A stretch of DNA of 64,000 bases from Calvatia gigantea. Taxonomy: Eukaryota > Basidiomycota > Agaricomycetes > Agaricales > Lycoperdaceae. Shown piece by piece: positions 34,636 through 48,001 of this stretch. Within the stretch, counting starts at the first letter, position 1. Each line of letters begins with the position of its first letter. Where the stretch lies: NCBI GenBank assembly GCA_025093985.1, contig JACAAK010000009.1, positions 744,001 to 808,000 of the forward strand, read 5' to 3'. The translations under genes and the position numbers were made by a program. The notes beneath the pieces are model-generated. The model did no database searches and was not told where the DNA came from. It was given only the letters and a program-made list of their open reading frames with translations.

Positions 34636-35386
34636 ATGCCCTCAGCCCCGTGTATGCTTAAAGACTCCCAAACTGTCCTCTCGGAAGCCGACGAGTCATC
34701 GGCTCCCCCGTCCCCCAGTCCCCCTTTATTGCACTCAGAAGTCGAGTGGCGACAGTCATTCTTTCCTGTATCTTACTCCAGCGCCATGAACCGATTGCAA
34801 CTCTCACTAGCCGCCCTTTCTGAAAGCCAGCTGCGCAGTATGGTCCTGCAAATTGCAGCCCGAGATCCCTATTTCTGCGACGTCGTCGCGATGGAATTGG
34901 GCAACACGGACCCATATACGAGTGATCCCGATAACGACTCACCGACAACCCCTACTTTGGCCAAGTTTCCTTCCACGCACCACCAAAAGGGGTCAAGGCA
35001 ACGAGCGAATAGACCAAGGACTATATCCAAGACCTTCGTTCATTTTCCTCCAGTCCTGCTGGGCACCGCGGAATCAGACCAGGAAGAGTGCTACTACCAC
35101 CCCGGTTTGTATCTCTTCCATGACTCTTAAGTAGCGTTCTGAACCTACAATAGGACATCTGGAGGCTGAAGATTATGAGTTCTTGACAGTGGATGCCGAA
35201 GGTGGGGCCTATAGGGCAATTCAAACTGTGTCCATGTGGAGTTGCTGCGAAGGAGAAGACGCGAGTCCTGGATGTGCCATTGCCCCAGCTCACATAATTC
35301 AAACGGAACCTACACTACCTCGTCATCGCCGCACTCGCCCCAACAAATCTTGGACCCGCTCCACTGCACAGAAGCACAGAGCTTAG
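34636..35386 (+). CDS. small fungal protein with CxxHPG signature, copy 2
   Basis: Exon 1 is 34636-35104 and exon 2 is 35154-35386, with the intron placed at exactly the same point (within HPG) as in the neighbour at 33555. Shared elements are ECYYHPG, an acidic segment after the junction, then WSCCEGEDASPGC. The first Cys pair of copy 1 (CQNC) is missing here, and the N-terminus is longer and Pro/Ser-rich. The C-terminus is basic. I infer a diverged tandem duplicate. Function unknown. Confidence 0.65.
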
Positions 35387-38300
35387 GCCTTAGGAGTCAA
35401 CGAAGTCTATTCCCAAAATATTTTCCCGGAGACCGCATTATCTTGTCCTCACCTTCCGCTCCTTGTTCCGTTCATCGTGGCTACTTGCTCTCATTTGTTT
35501 AGTTCGTATTTATTATCCTTCTCACTCTGACGACCACATTCCTTCAAAGTTTATGTGTATGATGTGTTCTTACCAGCAAGTTCAGTTGTATTTCGCAGAA
35601 TCGAGCCAATATTATCATGGGCTCAATTGGCCCGGCATCGTGATTTAATGCAGACTGGGCGCTGGTGATCGGAGCCAGACGCTGGGGTTTGTACTTAAGG
35701 ATCCTTTCCTCGTTGAAGAGGAGTTAATAAGATTCCATGGAGAGCAACTATTGTTCCGGATGCCAAAATAAGCGACATGAATCATGCTAACCTTTCAAAG
35801 AACAAATCCTTCACAAGGTCAAGCGGCTGTCTCACGTAAAACCAAGAAGGAAACCCGGCACCGGCTGCAATGCAAAGTCGAACAGAAGCCACCCCTGAAA
35901 TAAACTGGGAGTCCCTCGGGACTTTGCTCGATTTTTCCCTCTCCTTAAAGGATTTTCCGAACCTGTGTGTGTTCTCGAGGCGCGTCTACCTGGTTCAGGT
36001 CCCGCCTCATCCCTCCCTTCCCATAATAGTATCACGATGATAACGAGGGCAGCCTTGAAAGGACCCTTGCATGTTTACGAAATCACGAAAGCCGATCAAT
36101 CCAACAATAAGTACAAGAAATCTCACACCTCAGTTCTTCCAGAAATCTTCAACGAGTTCCACGTGATCAATCAAACCACGGAGTATGGAGAGTCAAAGCC
36201 ACCAGGTGCGCCTAGCCCAATGTTTGCTTTTCGTTCTCACCTCTTTGTCTTCAAACAACAAGGCGCAGTTGATAAAAAGTAACTGAGAGCATACGGCATC
36301 AGAGCTAGAAAGCACATGGTTCTGATGACCGAGTGGACGGCTACAAAAGAGACCAATTCATCAGGCCCTGTACCCCAGATACCCCGCAACACAACTCCTT
36401 CCTCGGTATTATTTTGATACTTATCACCACAGTGGAGTTGATCATTCTGTTGGGCACCCGAAAAGCTGATCACTACAGAAAGGATGTTGATCTGTTTTTT
36501 TTTGTTCATTGCCGATTATTGATGTACGGGACCGAAGAACGCAACGTGATATCTTGGACGTCTCACACAAGGTAGTATCGGAGCGGGAAGGCCACTTAAT
36601 TTCCGGTCTGTACTAACGCCTATCCTGGAACTCCCCAGGAATTATGTACTCCAAATCAGATATTATGACACGCTTCGTGAACTCCCAGGGAGCGAAATTA
36701 TAGAAGAGGGTTTGGATATTCGATTTGCGTGTTATGAGGTACCGAAGGACAGGATATGATTCCGAAATGACGTTCTGAAGCGATACCCGAGCATAGAAGA
36801 CCCAATTTTATTTACTACCCCTTCACCGTTCTAGTACAAATGTAGCAAATGGCTGGAGTCATCATATAATCAACAAGGTCGCTGGTGCGCCGGTGGTGCA
36901 CTAATCATCCGACTGTTTCCGATGTCTGGAAACAGTGTCCAATTGACCGCTGGGCGGTGGCCGCTCAAGAAACAGAAGTTCTGAACAGGCTTTAAAGGCA
37001 CGGTCACAACATGACTGACAATGTTCATCATGCAGCGTGATTGTCGTGGACATGAGTGCTCAGTACAGTAATAAGTCAGCCAGGGTACAACGGTTCGCTG
37101 TCCACGTCCTGTCCAATATCAAGACCACTTGAATGCACAGCCCACGACAGGTCGAAAGACATCGTGGGGCCAACGAAAGATGAGGCGGTGTCTGGATGCG
37201 TGGGCGGCGCTGATGCGCCGCAGCACCCGTGATGTTTTCTGATGGTCGATGTCACAAAAGCTAATGACTGTGAACCGTTGGCAAAGATAAAGGGCCCTCA
37301 TACCAGGGGAGGTTGTCCAGTTAGACGTCATCCAGTATTGCGGGAAATAGCCCCCCCTTGATTTGCATCAGATAATTTGCACACTGAATCACAGGCTAAT
37401 CAGCAGCCCCCCAGGATCCCAATGCGAATTTGAGCAAATTAGCTCTAGCAACGCCGGCGCATCTCTGGGGGGATATATTGTTATGAAACATGTATAATGA
37501 CAACCAGGACGTGGACAGTAGTTACTGCAATTAATTAGTTGTCTGCCACCCGTGGGGGACAATTGTTGGTTTACTGGTAGCAAGTAAGCCTGTCCCGGAA
37601 CACTTGATCACGTCGGACACAACACCTTTCCTTCTCGCCTTGTCGACGTGACTTGGAGTTGCTTGGTTTGCCTCCAGTTTCACCCGCCTGTCACTCTCGT
37701 TTGAACGCTGCATCAAGCAACTCTTTCATACTCATGGGTTGAGACTGGGGGGCTAACAGCATGGACGGTACTTTCGCTATCAAAGATGATAAAAGATGGC
37801 TTTCCCAGCCTCTGAGGTGTAGTAGGGATGTTCAGACTCCAAAATCTGCAGTGAATTAGGTGCAAATCTGCTCATCAACCCCCGGGGTACAAATAGGTAC
37901 CGATCAGGGCCCTGCAGAAAACCTGAGTTCGAGTTGACCTGTTTGTTTCCTCTCTCCCGGATAGTCCGACTCGGAGTTGTTGTCGTTCCTCTAGTACTAG
38001 AGGAGAGAATCTAGCCAAATGGTCGTGAGTGATATCTCTACTTCGATATTCCACCGGGGATGAACGGGCTCTTTCGGACTTTTGAAGTACTCGCCATACC
38101 GATGGTAGATGAGGGAGAGGGAGTGATGAGGTCACTATGCCACGACCATCTCCTATCTACACGGTAAATATGGTTCTCCCAGCGTTTGTCCGCGGCGGCT
38201 ACATAGGGGTCATGCTATTTCGACGTCGACATTACGATTTCAGCGGATCACAAGAAGACACCGACTATCACGAATGTGTCCGAGCTTGAGGTTACCTCCA

Positions 38301-40228
38301 CTCGCAACTTTGGTGATAAAAGCGTTTCAGCAACATCTCCTCGGTACTCCTCGTGGCAGGATCATCTTCTTTCACTAACGATCATCACCTCACTGAGCCA
38401 ATTCCTCTTCTCCGGCGATGGTCAGAGCTTCTAAGCCCCAAACGCCATCAATAATTGTTAATCAGGCGATTTTATCTGGATATCAATGGTCCAGATTCCT
38501 GTTTCTCCGCACACGTAGGAGTTTCCAGTGCAAAATCGTATCATGCGAGTCTTTTTCACGCCGATGACCTGATTCCCCGAACATTCTCCTTGTTGAGGTC
38601 GGTTGGCACCTGCTGGCGCTTGGAGTGGATTACGTCGTCCCGTAATTAAGTCGTGTTCCATCCCATGATCCCTACTGATCCGTTCTGAATGCCTGGTCGC
38701 CGATGCTGTCCCACAAGTACCTAGCCTGCAGATCAATGTTTTATTGCCGACCATATGGCGGAAGTACTTAAGTGCGCATGCAGCGTGTGGGGAGCACAAT
38801 TTCCAGTGGAAAACCAGTGCAAGCACTGCAAGGCGCTGAGTGGCACATGACGTACTCCAACCACACCTGTGTGGCTTCGGGCGTCCCAGCCCGACCCGGG
38901 AGAACTAATTTTAACAAAAATGTCCAATCACCAACCGTGCAATGTGCAAATACTTCCCTTGTTCTTTATCGACGCACACGATCTGCTGATCACGGGTGCA
39001 ATACTGGCAACACAATTGCCCACCTGTGCAGTTGAGCTGATGTGCTTTCTGCTACATAAGCGAATCACCCTCCCCACGCACGCCGCTTCAGATTCGAGCT
39101 GCGGTGAAACGTATTCTACTCAACAACACTTACAGTACTTTGAGTTCCTTCCGTATGCAAGCATTCGCGCATGTGGAGTTGAAGCTCGGGGGCTCGAGGT
39201 TCCACCCCATTCGAACACGTACCACGTACACTGTGTCCTCATGTTATCTGACATAATTACCCCCACACCGTGACTGACCTTATGGTACAACTCACAGCCA
39301 AGTAACCCAGTCTTCACTGAGTCACATTTTTAAAGCCCCAGGTTAAATGCTTGCCAATAGTCGGCCGCAGCACAACGTGTTCAGGTGACCCGTTAAGTGA
39401 TGTGCGCAGCCCTACTTAGGGCCTGTTGACAGTTGCGTTATCTGACTCGTTTGTTTGGGTGAGAATCGCAGCACATCGGAACAGGTGCATATTAATGGGT
39501 GTGGGGTATTCTTAAAACAGGCCGCAGCATTCAGCTCCTAGGGAGTGTGAGCACTCATCCATAGACCTCAGGGCTCAAATGCAATTTGCCAAGCAATTCA
39601 GGAGAACCGACTTGAACAAGGCAGCAAGAACGCTCTAAAGTTTCAACGTAATGAACGAGCAGCCAGCACCAACTTGAAAAGGCCAAATGAAATGAGTGGA
39701 TTGATTTGTAGAGTACTGCGATGTGAACGACTTCCATTTACAAATGAAATCAACAACTACGTGCTACAGCATAACCATAGAACACAAACAGAGAGCAGGG
39801 ACCAACAGCAACATATGGGTAAAATGTGACGTACAAGATAGCAAGGAAATAGAGGGGAACGAAAGTGCACTAGAGTTAAAATAATGCCAGGTTGGAGTGT
39901 TCGGTATAACCCGGAGTAAGAATAGCACAGAGTAATCCAACAGAACTGTTGACAAGTCTGAGTGATACACAGATGAAACAAGGAGGGGTGATGGGACCTC
40001 GAACAAGGTGATGTCGTTGAGGTGGCAAAGCTGATGGCTATCCAAATGTCCAATCCGGGCTGTGATGCCTGGGAAATCAAGTGGTGGTAGGGGTGAGGGT
40101 ATCAGACGAAGGGTACGGAAAGTATGCAGGAGTGGAATAAGTTAGGGAAATGGGGATGATTGATTGGTGAGCGAAAATGGAGATACGGTGGTGGGTTCAG
40201 TGCGTAGAATCAAAGGGTTAGTCTTGCG
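35387..40228. other. long stretch without a recognisable gene
   Basis: Many short frames occur (up to 134 codons, e.g. 38869-39273), none with a known motif or splice chain. An 18-bp perfect palindrome (37987-38004) is present. The last several hundred bases probably include the 3' UTR of the minus-strand gene at 40229. CpG is not visibly depleted, so this is not an obvious methylated repeat graveyard. Confidence 0.5.
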
Positions 40229-41167
40229 CTAAGCATTGCGATCAAGCATTTCCCAATCTTCATTCTGTACGTCAACCCAAGAGGTGGATAGTGCAGAACC
40301 TTCTGGTTCTTCGGGGGATGAAGTTGCCTCAGCCGATATAGACTTGTCCTCCATGGCACTGTCCCTGATCTCCTGTTCTGCGACGATCCGCTCCAGGTCC
40401 TGTGTGGCTGTGAGAATGGATAGGGCTAACCGGGGACCCATCCGTAGGATCTTTTGACCTTCGGGTGAATATCGCATAGATGTTTTAATTGCTATGCGGT
40501 AAAGGTCCGGGGCTGCTTTTGATCGCGGAAACACCGGTCGGCCGGGGAGGAGGTGTCGCTTAGGAGAAAGGGGGGATGATGCTCGGAAACTCGGCGGGAT
40601 GTGGAAAGGTGTGGGGGTAGGGGTGGGTTCCGAAGCTGATGACGGTGGTGCAATTACTTGACTAGTTACATCAAGAAGAGTGGTTGTGCGTGTAAGTGGC
40701 CGCCTCCTAGGTGATGGTGCTAGCGTGGAGGCCGTGTTGGACGGTGATTGCGATTGCTGTGTGGGGTAAGGCTGGCGCTGAGGCTGGGAATATGCACATT
40801 CAAGGCGAGTGCGAATGGTGATAGGCTCTGAGTTTAAGTTTGCACGTGCAGCTGCTTTACAACGTTGTCGTTGCTCTTTGTAGTATTGGAGAGACTGTTG
40901 GTAGGGAACGGTGACGGGCGGGGGTTGGGAGGGGAAGCATGAGCCTTGTGCGCTGATTATAGCGAGAGAGGTGGAGGCAGCGGTAGGTAAGCTGAGATAT
41001 GACTCCGTTCGGCGAAGGCCCATAGGTGGAGATTTGCGAGCTGTCTTTGTTGGACGGGGACTAGCTGAAAGAGAGGTGGACGCGATAGAGAAAGAGGCGG
41101 TACGCTTTCTTTGAAATGGCGGAGGGAGAAACTGGTCCGGAACGGCGAGTGTATGGACGAGGGACAT
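40229..41167 (-). CDS. conserved hypothetical protein, about 312 aa
   Basis: One uninterrupted frame. The first in-frame ATG at 41165-41167 (MSLVHTLAVPDQFLPPPF) is chosen as start; codons further upstream are open but lack ATG. The middle is Ser/Pro/Thr- and Arg-rich and probably disordered. The C-terminal block is more ordered and reminds me of a conserved agaricomycete family (SMRYSPEGQKILRMGPRLALSI), ending in an acidic Trp-containing tail (STSWVDVQNEDWEMLD). No membrane segment or enzyme motif is seen. Function unknown. Confidence 0.65.
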   Translation of the reverse strand: MSLVHTLAVPDQFLPPPFQRKRTASFSIASTSLSASPRPTKTARKSPPMGLRRTESYLSLPTAASTSLAIISAQGSCFPSQPPPVTVPYQQSLQYYKEQRQRCKAAARANLNSEPITIRTRLECAYSQPQRQPYPTQQSQSPSNTASTLAPSPRRRPLTRTTTLLDVTSQVIAPPSSASEPTPTPTPFHIPPSFRASSPLSPKRHLLPGRPVFPRSKAAPDLYRIAIKTSMRYSPEGQKILRMGPRLALSILTATQDLERIVAEQEIRDSAMEDKSISAEATSSPEEPEGSALSTSWVDVQNEDWEMLDRNA

Positions 41168-43591
41168 AAGTAGGACCAGCGGGATGGGTTGGAAGGACAC
41201 AGACACAGGAAGCGCGGGTTGATATCCTCGCCAGAACAAAAGTGTTACCCGGCTGGGAACCAGTGTGACGATCCAATCGGGGGTTGTCACGGTTTCCGTT
41301 TATGGTGTCGAAGGTGGGTGGCGGTGCACACGAGATGCAACGGATCGGAATTCGTGGATCGACTCATTCGCAGTACACACCCTCTCAAAGAGCGTTGCAT
41401 CGGCATCAGCGCCCCACGTTCCTATCGCTGTCAGCATTCTGCAACATCAACACATCACATACACACATATAGCAGATGGAAATCGAGGGGATACTGACGC
41501 ACTGAACTTTGAATATCGCATCTGTCCGCTGGGACAGTGATCTCTGCCGGGGTGGGTTTTAGTCAACCGCCAAGTAATCCATCTACTGACGACCGCCGTC
41601 ATAATCAATATAGCTTGTAGGTTGCCGTTACACGACCACGGAGGCAACGAGGCCGACGCAAAGCAGTGCATTTCACTCAGTGGGGTCATCAATACCACAT
41701 TTGGCCAAGGCGTCGGGATATGACCACCCTTGCCACCTCATGTTGGCCCCGAGGCGCATCAAATGACCTTTGAGAACGATGATGCGACGTGGGACACAGC
41801 ACTCATACCCATTCAGCACGAGTGCGCATATCCGCATTTGGAAGTGATAATACACCGAGTAGTTTCCCTGTGCCGATGGTAGTCAAACTACGCATGTGCT
41901 TCGAAACACTCAGCTCTCAAACTGAGGGAGACTCGGCCGCGCCTACCCAGAGAAAGTACATGAACATGACAAAATATTGTTGCGGAAAGGTGGTCCCACA
42001 TGACTCTCGGGTCCTACGAAACCAGGATGGTGCGTTGATACCTTGGCACAAAACAAGAGTGGATCAGTGCCGAGTTGGAAACAAAGTAATTGTTTTGCCC
42101 CTATTCAGTACGGGCGGCACTGGTCGTGAGGAACTCCAGGAACAACAAAGAATAAGTAGGAGGAGGCACAATGAAAGAATTCGCCAGAGATAGTAGGGAG
42201 AAAGGGGGATGGAACGTAGCGAGTTATCGACAAAGGGGATGCCGATAAAGTTCATCACGGTTGTCCTTACATTCGAATCGTTGTTCTGCATTTGACTAGA
42301 AAAAGTCGTTCAGTCTTATTCATCAATCACTTTGGAAATGACCGTTGCCGCTTGGCGACCAAAGGCCTTTGTCCTCCCTCTTAAGCCTTCAACGGAGGCT
42401 TTCTTGACAACAAACGGATGATTCCGGTCGGGTTCATACGAACATCCTCAAGCCTAACCAAGCATTCATATAAGCACCGTTTGGGTCACATTTCATTTCG
42501 CACCAAGCCTCTCACGTGGGATTGGGGGTGATTCTATAGTTATAATATAAGCTTCAGACCATCACTTTCGAGACCCCGGGAGTATCTCGGTTCGCTGGAC
42601 CAAGTTCATGCTGAGGTTGGACGGGATCAAGTAGATATTGGCATCGAGGGTTTGATCGCTTGGATTGTTTCTTGTGGCGCGGCCATGGCTGGGGTATAGG
42701 TACCCGATGTCAACTGGACATTCAAGCTGACGTATCTCGTCAGCGCCCATTCACATGCTCGATGGGGAGCTGGAATGGAGGGCTGCGGTGACTCACAATA
42801 AGTGACCATATCCCATGCAACGAACGATTACTAGATATTGATCCACAGGACCATTAATCTACTACTGCATGCCGGAGTCAATTGTAGTTGGGAATGTATG
42901 CGGGCATTGTGAGATTCCAGGCTCTTTTCTTCAATGGTTGTATTGTGCGCTTTCAGCTGAGAGCCACCTGTATCTAGAACCCCTTCAACCCCACCTCTCA
43001 GACTGTGCTTCGGCCTTAAGACGACGAAGTGGAGAGCTTAATATAATCATTCCCTGAGGTGTCGATACTATCATTTGTTACCACACTTGGGAAGTCCTAA
43101 ATTTCAATCTAACCATAAAGACTTGCTTGTTCTAGGAGATAACCTGAGTTTCGAAGTTTCGAAGTTCTAATAATCCTCCGATTCTCACTGGATGAAACCC
43201 GGAGGAGCTGTCCCACGACGAAATCGCCGGGGTTGAGGAGATGGTGGTCCCTTCCGGGTTACGAAATTCGACGATGTCAAAGCAATGACTCGGTCTCCTA
43301 CATCTACGTAATTCCAGAGCCTCCGAAACTCGAGGATGAGCGGACAGTTCGACTGAGGGTCGACTCCAACCGTCTTACTGTTTTGGAGCCTATCTCCACA
43401 TGGAATCCCCACGCTGTTCGCTACTTATCTTATCGTGCTCAGGGTTCCGGGTGACAGGGTTCTCCGGCACCCTCCACCGAAATACACATGAGCACCCAAT
43501 TCGCTCCTAGGTGGTTGTGTATTTACTGTCGAATTGGCCTTTTCAGCTACTTTGAAGACGAAGACAACCCGTAATAATCCATAAAAAACAC
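41168..43591. other. no recognisable gene
   Basis: Short frames only. The left part probably holds the promoter of the minus-strand gene at 40229 and the right part that of urease. Confidence 0.45.
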
Positions 43592-46500
43592 ATGCATATT
43601 CTTCCACGTGAGGAAGCACGGGTTTTTCTCCATCAGGTGAGCACTCGCGTTTCACTGTCATAGATAAGGACAGACCACTGACACGTCTTCGCTTTATGCT
43701 GCGAATATTCATGGAATAGGTTGGGTTCCTTGCCCAGAAACGACTTGCAAGGGGTCTCAAGCTGAATCACACCGAAGCTGTTGCCTTAATTTCATCCGTG
43801 CTTCAAGAGCGAATTCGTGATGGCCAGCACTCGGTAGCGGAATTAATGCAGCACGGCAAAACGTTGCTCGGACGAAGACATGTATTACCCAATGTGCCAG
43901 GTTTATTGCACGAAATTCAAGTTGAAGGTACCTTCCCTGACGGGTAAGCCAACCATACACATCTTTCCGAGTGCCAAGCCCGGCTTACACTATCTCAGAG
44001 TTTTCCTAGTTACAGTCCACAACCCCGTCTGCACGGAGGATGGTGACCTCGGCGGTGCACTCTACGGCTCATTCCTTCCCATCCCTTCCCAGGATCTGTT
44101 CCCTGTCTCACCCGAATCCGAGTATACACCAGAGAAAGCTCCAGGAGCCGTGATATGCAAGGAAGAGGACATCACCTTGAATAAGGGGAGAAATAGAATA
44201 AAACTTCGCGTTGCAAATAATGGTGATAGACCTATCCAGGTTGGCTCGCACTACCATTTCATCGAGACCAACGGTGCACTCTCGTTCGACCGAATCAAAT
44301 CTTATGGAATGCGCCTAGATATTGCCGCTGGAACCGCCGTGCGATTCGAACCAGGAGACGTTAAGACTGTCACACTTGTTTCAATCGCGGGTAACAAGTT
44401 AATTTCAGGTGGGAACGGTTTGGCAACAGGGTATGTGGATGTGTTGAAAGGTGAAGGCGTTTTGGAGAGGATTTTACGGAAAGGCTTTGGTCATGTTCCT
44501 GAACCGGGCGCATTGGAGGTGACGGTAAATACTGTGATTGGGAGGGACACGTATGTTTCAATGTATGGGCCGACAGTTGGTGACAGGGTGAGGTTGGGTG
44601 ACACTGCGTTATGGGTCGAGGTCGAGCATGACGAGGTGTGTATTCCACATTCCCTAGGGAACCGTTACTGACATCTGATAGACTGTATACGGTGACGAAG
44701 TCAAGTTCGGCGGAGGTACGGAGATTTAGCTTTCGTTATCATTCTGTTGCTGACGGACATGCCAGGGAAGTCAATACGAGAGGGAATGGGTCAGGCGACG
44801 AATAGGTCCTCCATGGAAACGCTGGACCTTGTGATAACAAATGCGCTTATCGTTGACTGGTCGGGAATCTACAAGGTCAGGTCCCTCATTCAATATTACG
44901 ACCGCCTAACAACATCCTGACGCGCACCGCAGGCAGACATTGGTGTGAAGAACGGACTCATCTGCGGCATAGGCAAAGCCGGAAACCCTGACGTAATGTC
45001 GAATGTCCATCCAGCACTCGTCGTGGGTTCTTCAACAGAAGTGATCGCCGGTGAAAAACTTATCGTTACAGCCGGTGCTATCGATGCCCATGTCCACTAC
45101 ATCTGCCCACAACAAGTCGAGGAAGCACTTGCGTCAGGTATCACCTCGATGATTGGTGGTGGGACCGGACCTTCTGCAGGAACCAATGCTACGACGTGTA
45201 CACCGAGTCCGTTCTATATGCAACATATGTTGGCCGCTACGGATGGCCTACCGATGAACTTTGGGTTTACGGGGAAGGGAAATGATTCGGGACCCACTGC
45301 GGTAGAAGAGATTGTGCGCGCTGGTGCGGCTGGATTGAAGTTGCACGAAGATTGGGGAACGACACCAGCTGCTATCAAGACTTGTCTGGATGTTGCAGAC
45401 AAGTACGATGTCCAAGTGAGTGGTTTTCAAGAATGACCTTTCCTCGTGAACTCAATAAAATCTTTTAGGTCAATATCCACACTGATACTCTCAACGAGAG
45501 CGGTTTCGTGGAGAGTGGGTTATCTCTTCGCTCTTCTACCGAATACAAATTGAACATCATTGTATAGGTACTATCGCGGCCTTCGGCGGCCGGACAATTC
45601 ATACTTATCACAGTGAAGGTGCTGGTGGAGGTCATGCACCGGACATTATCGTTGTGTGTGGCCAAGCCAACGTTCTTCCTTCATCCACAAACCCCACTCG
45701 TCCTTATGCCAAGAATACTCTCGATGAACATCTTGACGTGTGTTTCTTCCATGCCCCAAAATACACAACACTGATTTAGTATCGTCATTAGATGCTCATG
45801 GTATGCCACCACCTGGACAAGTCCATTCCTGAGGACCTCCAATTTGCAGAGTCTCGTATACGGGCAGAGACCGTTGCGGCTGAAGACGTCTTGCACGATA
45901 CGGGCGCTATTTCAATGATTAGTTCCGATTCGCAAGCCATGGGACGTGTAGGAGAGGTTATCAGCAGGACATGGAGAACAGCAAGTAAGATGAAAGAAGT
46001 TAGAGGGCCCTTGGTTAGCCTTGGCGATCGGGATGGTGTAGATAATGCTCGCGTGAAGCGTTACATCGCCAAATATACAGTCAATCCGTATGTTGCCCGC
46101 ACAATCAACATTACGCCTCGACTGACAAGTTTTGGTCTGCTAGCGCTATGACACACGGCATCAGCCACCTCGTCGGCCACGTTGCAGTCGGCACCCTCGC
46201 GGATTTGGTCCTCTGGAAACCCGAAAACTTTGGCTCCAAGCCCGAAACGGTACTCAAATCAGGCGTGATCGCCTTCTCTCAAATGGGTGACGCGAACGCT
46301 TCAATTCCTTCCGTGCAGCCATTCTATTCTAAACCCATGTGGGGTGCAAAACCGAGCTCTGCAGCACTCAACTCTGTCGCGTTCGTATCGCAGATCTCGA
46401 TTACCTCCGGAACTATTGCGTCATACGGGTTATCGAAGAGAGTTGAGCCCGTGAGGGGGTGCAGGAACGTCAACAAGAAAGATATGAAATGGAATGATAC

Positions 46501-46615
46501 GACACCGGTTATGAAAGTTGATCCAGAGAGTTACGAAGTGCGTGCGGATGGGGAGTTGATGGATGTGCAGCCCGCGGAGAAGTTGCCTTTGACGAAAGCA
46601 TATAATTTGTTCTGA
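43592..46615 (+). CDS. ure1: urease (complete, fused gamma-beta-alpha chain)
   Basis: Cytosolic nickel enzyme hydrolysing urea to ammonia and carbamate. Exon 1 (43592-43636) is only 45 bp and encodes [15 protein letters not shown]. Exon 2 (43720-43943) supplies the rest of the gamma domain ([33 protein letters not shown]). Exon 3 (from 43999) has the beta domain ([25 protein letters not shown]) and starts alpha ([14 protein letters not shown]). Alpha motifs seen: HVHYICPQQ (Ni-binding His pair), [27 protein letters not shown] (Lys that is carbamylated), [36 protein letters not shown] (active-site His) and [10 protein letters not shown]. After the last intron come [21 protein letters not shown] and the end KAYNLF at 46615. 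About nine GT-AG introns keep frame. It looks functional. The Ni-chaperone genes are not in this window. Confidence 0.93.
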
Positions 46616-47182
46616 TTACCTTGGTTGTATCTTCCCGGTAAATAAGCTGCCAAATTACATTCTTGACATTGAACATTTTGTGTATATGGCGACCTTGGCC
46701 CCAAAACGGGAATCACCAAACGTTGCGACGATGGCCTCAACTTAGTGAAGTCTCCGCAGTACATTCCGTGCACACCTTCGTTCCCCGATCAAGAATGCTG
46801 TCAGAAGCATCGCCACACCACGATGCACCGCCGACTGGTGCTACTTATCCGTGACCTTCGCACTTCTGCTACTCATTGTGCATGGATCCGCGCCTTCTCT
46901 CTTGGCCGGCATATCCTCTCTGCGTTTATAGATGCGCGCCCCATTTGTCAAACGATCCGAACAGACTTGACTTGCCGCGACCCCGTCTAGCAGGGATCGT
47001 AACTCGAACCTCCGTGATATCAGAGAACCCCTGACCGTCAGCGAATTGTGCCAGAACGAACAACGGAGATACAGGATCTATAGGATTGTAGCCTCATCAA
47101 ACCCCACACACTGATCTCCCCGAGCCTTTTCAGCATTATCGACTACTAATCAACGGCCTCCCAAATCCCCCCTCTTTTCGTG
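46616..47182. other. intergenic region
   Basis: No gene was seen. Contains the urease 3' region. Confidence 0.45.
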
Positions 47183-48001
47183 ATGCCAGGGAGTGATTCA
47201 AGCCGAAAGAAATATATCCTGGGCGAGACCTTGAAGAAACTTGGTTTGGCTCACCAGCGGGCTGATATCCAGGTCAGCCAATGACATACAAATCGAAACA
47301 TAAGGCCTAAATACACCTTTGATTAACTGATTCGTGCAGAGGCACATTAGAAACCTGGTGCGAAAATACTTCAACGTCGAGAAGGCGTGGCTCGAACAAA
47401 TGCAGGAACAACAAGAAGCTTGGAACGAGGTAGGCGGACGGACCACTTTTAGAAAAAGTTTAACCTCAATTCCGCTGGTCGAACAGCTTTGTGCATTCTG
47501 TCCTGAGACAGTGGTCCATGGGGGGCCTCTTCAAAAAGAGGTGTTGTCGTGTCTGCGAGCACTTCTAACCCATCGTCGAAGCAGCTACCGGTATTCCGCC
47601 CAACGAATGGGAAAAAAAAGGTTGAGAGTAAGCGTTTCCACAGGGTATAAAGTACTTCGCAGATTGAATTTGAGTAGCAACTCGCCGGTACCTTTAATGC
47701 AATTGAGGGCTCCGACGCAGAACTCGACGACCACGACCCCGGAGGCAAAGTGTCGGCCTCACACGTCTTCCTGGGCAATGGCTGGGCAGAAGATGCCGGA
47801 GCTGAGCGACTGGGCCATATGATGAGTATTGCCAAGGGTACGATCTTGGATAATCCAGGATTCATCCAGTGCCTCTCTCAGCCGCCCATGACGCCAATCC
47901 GAGCCTATCCTCCTGGGGAAGCCAATCCTCCACCTCAAACCCCTTCTAACTTCCCGCCCATACCAGGCGGCAGTGAACCGCTACCTCCGCAAACTAAGTG
48001 A
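47183..48001 (+). CDS. hypothetical protein with basic helical N-terminus
   Basis: Exon 1 (47183-47272) begins ATG and gives SRKKYILGETLKKLGLAHQ. Exon 2 (47340-47429) follows a clean GT-AG intron with RHIRNLVRKYFNVEKAWLEQ. These look like amphipathic helices. Further exons are less certain: a basic Ser/Pro stretch near 47570-47645, then a final exon from about 47674 (NAIEGSDAELDDHDPGG, later a Pro-rich tail ending at 48001). The middle splice sites, including a possible 33-bp intron, are weak, so the gene may be decayed. I do not recognise the family. Confidence 0.4.

Noticed and set aside
37400..37756. Possible TIR element with AGCCCCCCAG ends
   Set aside because: Only 10 bp match, no convincing target duplication, no internal structure.
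46990..47040. tRNA gene suggested by a B-box-like GGTTCGAGTT
   Set aside because: No matching acceptor stem, A box or anticodon arm could be folded at the right distance.
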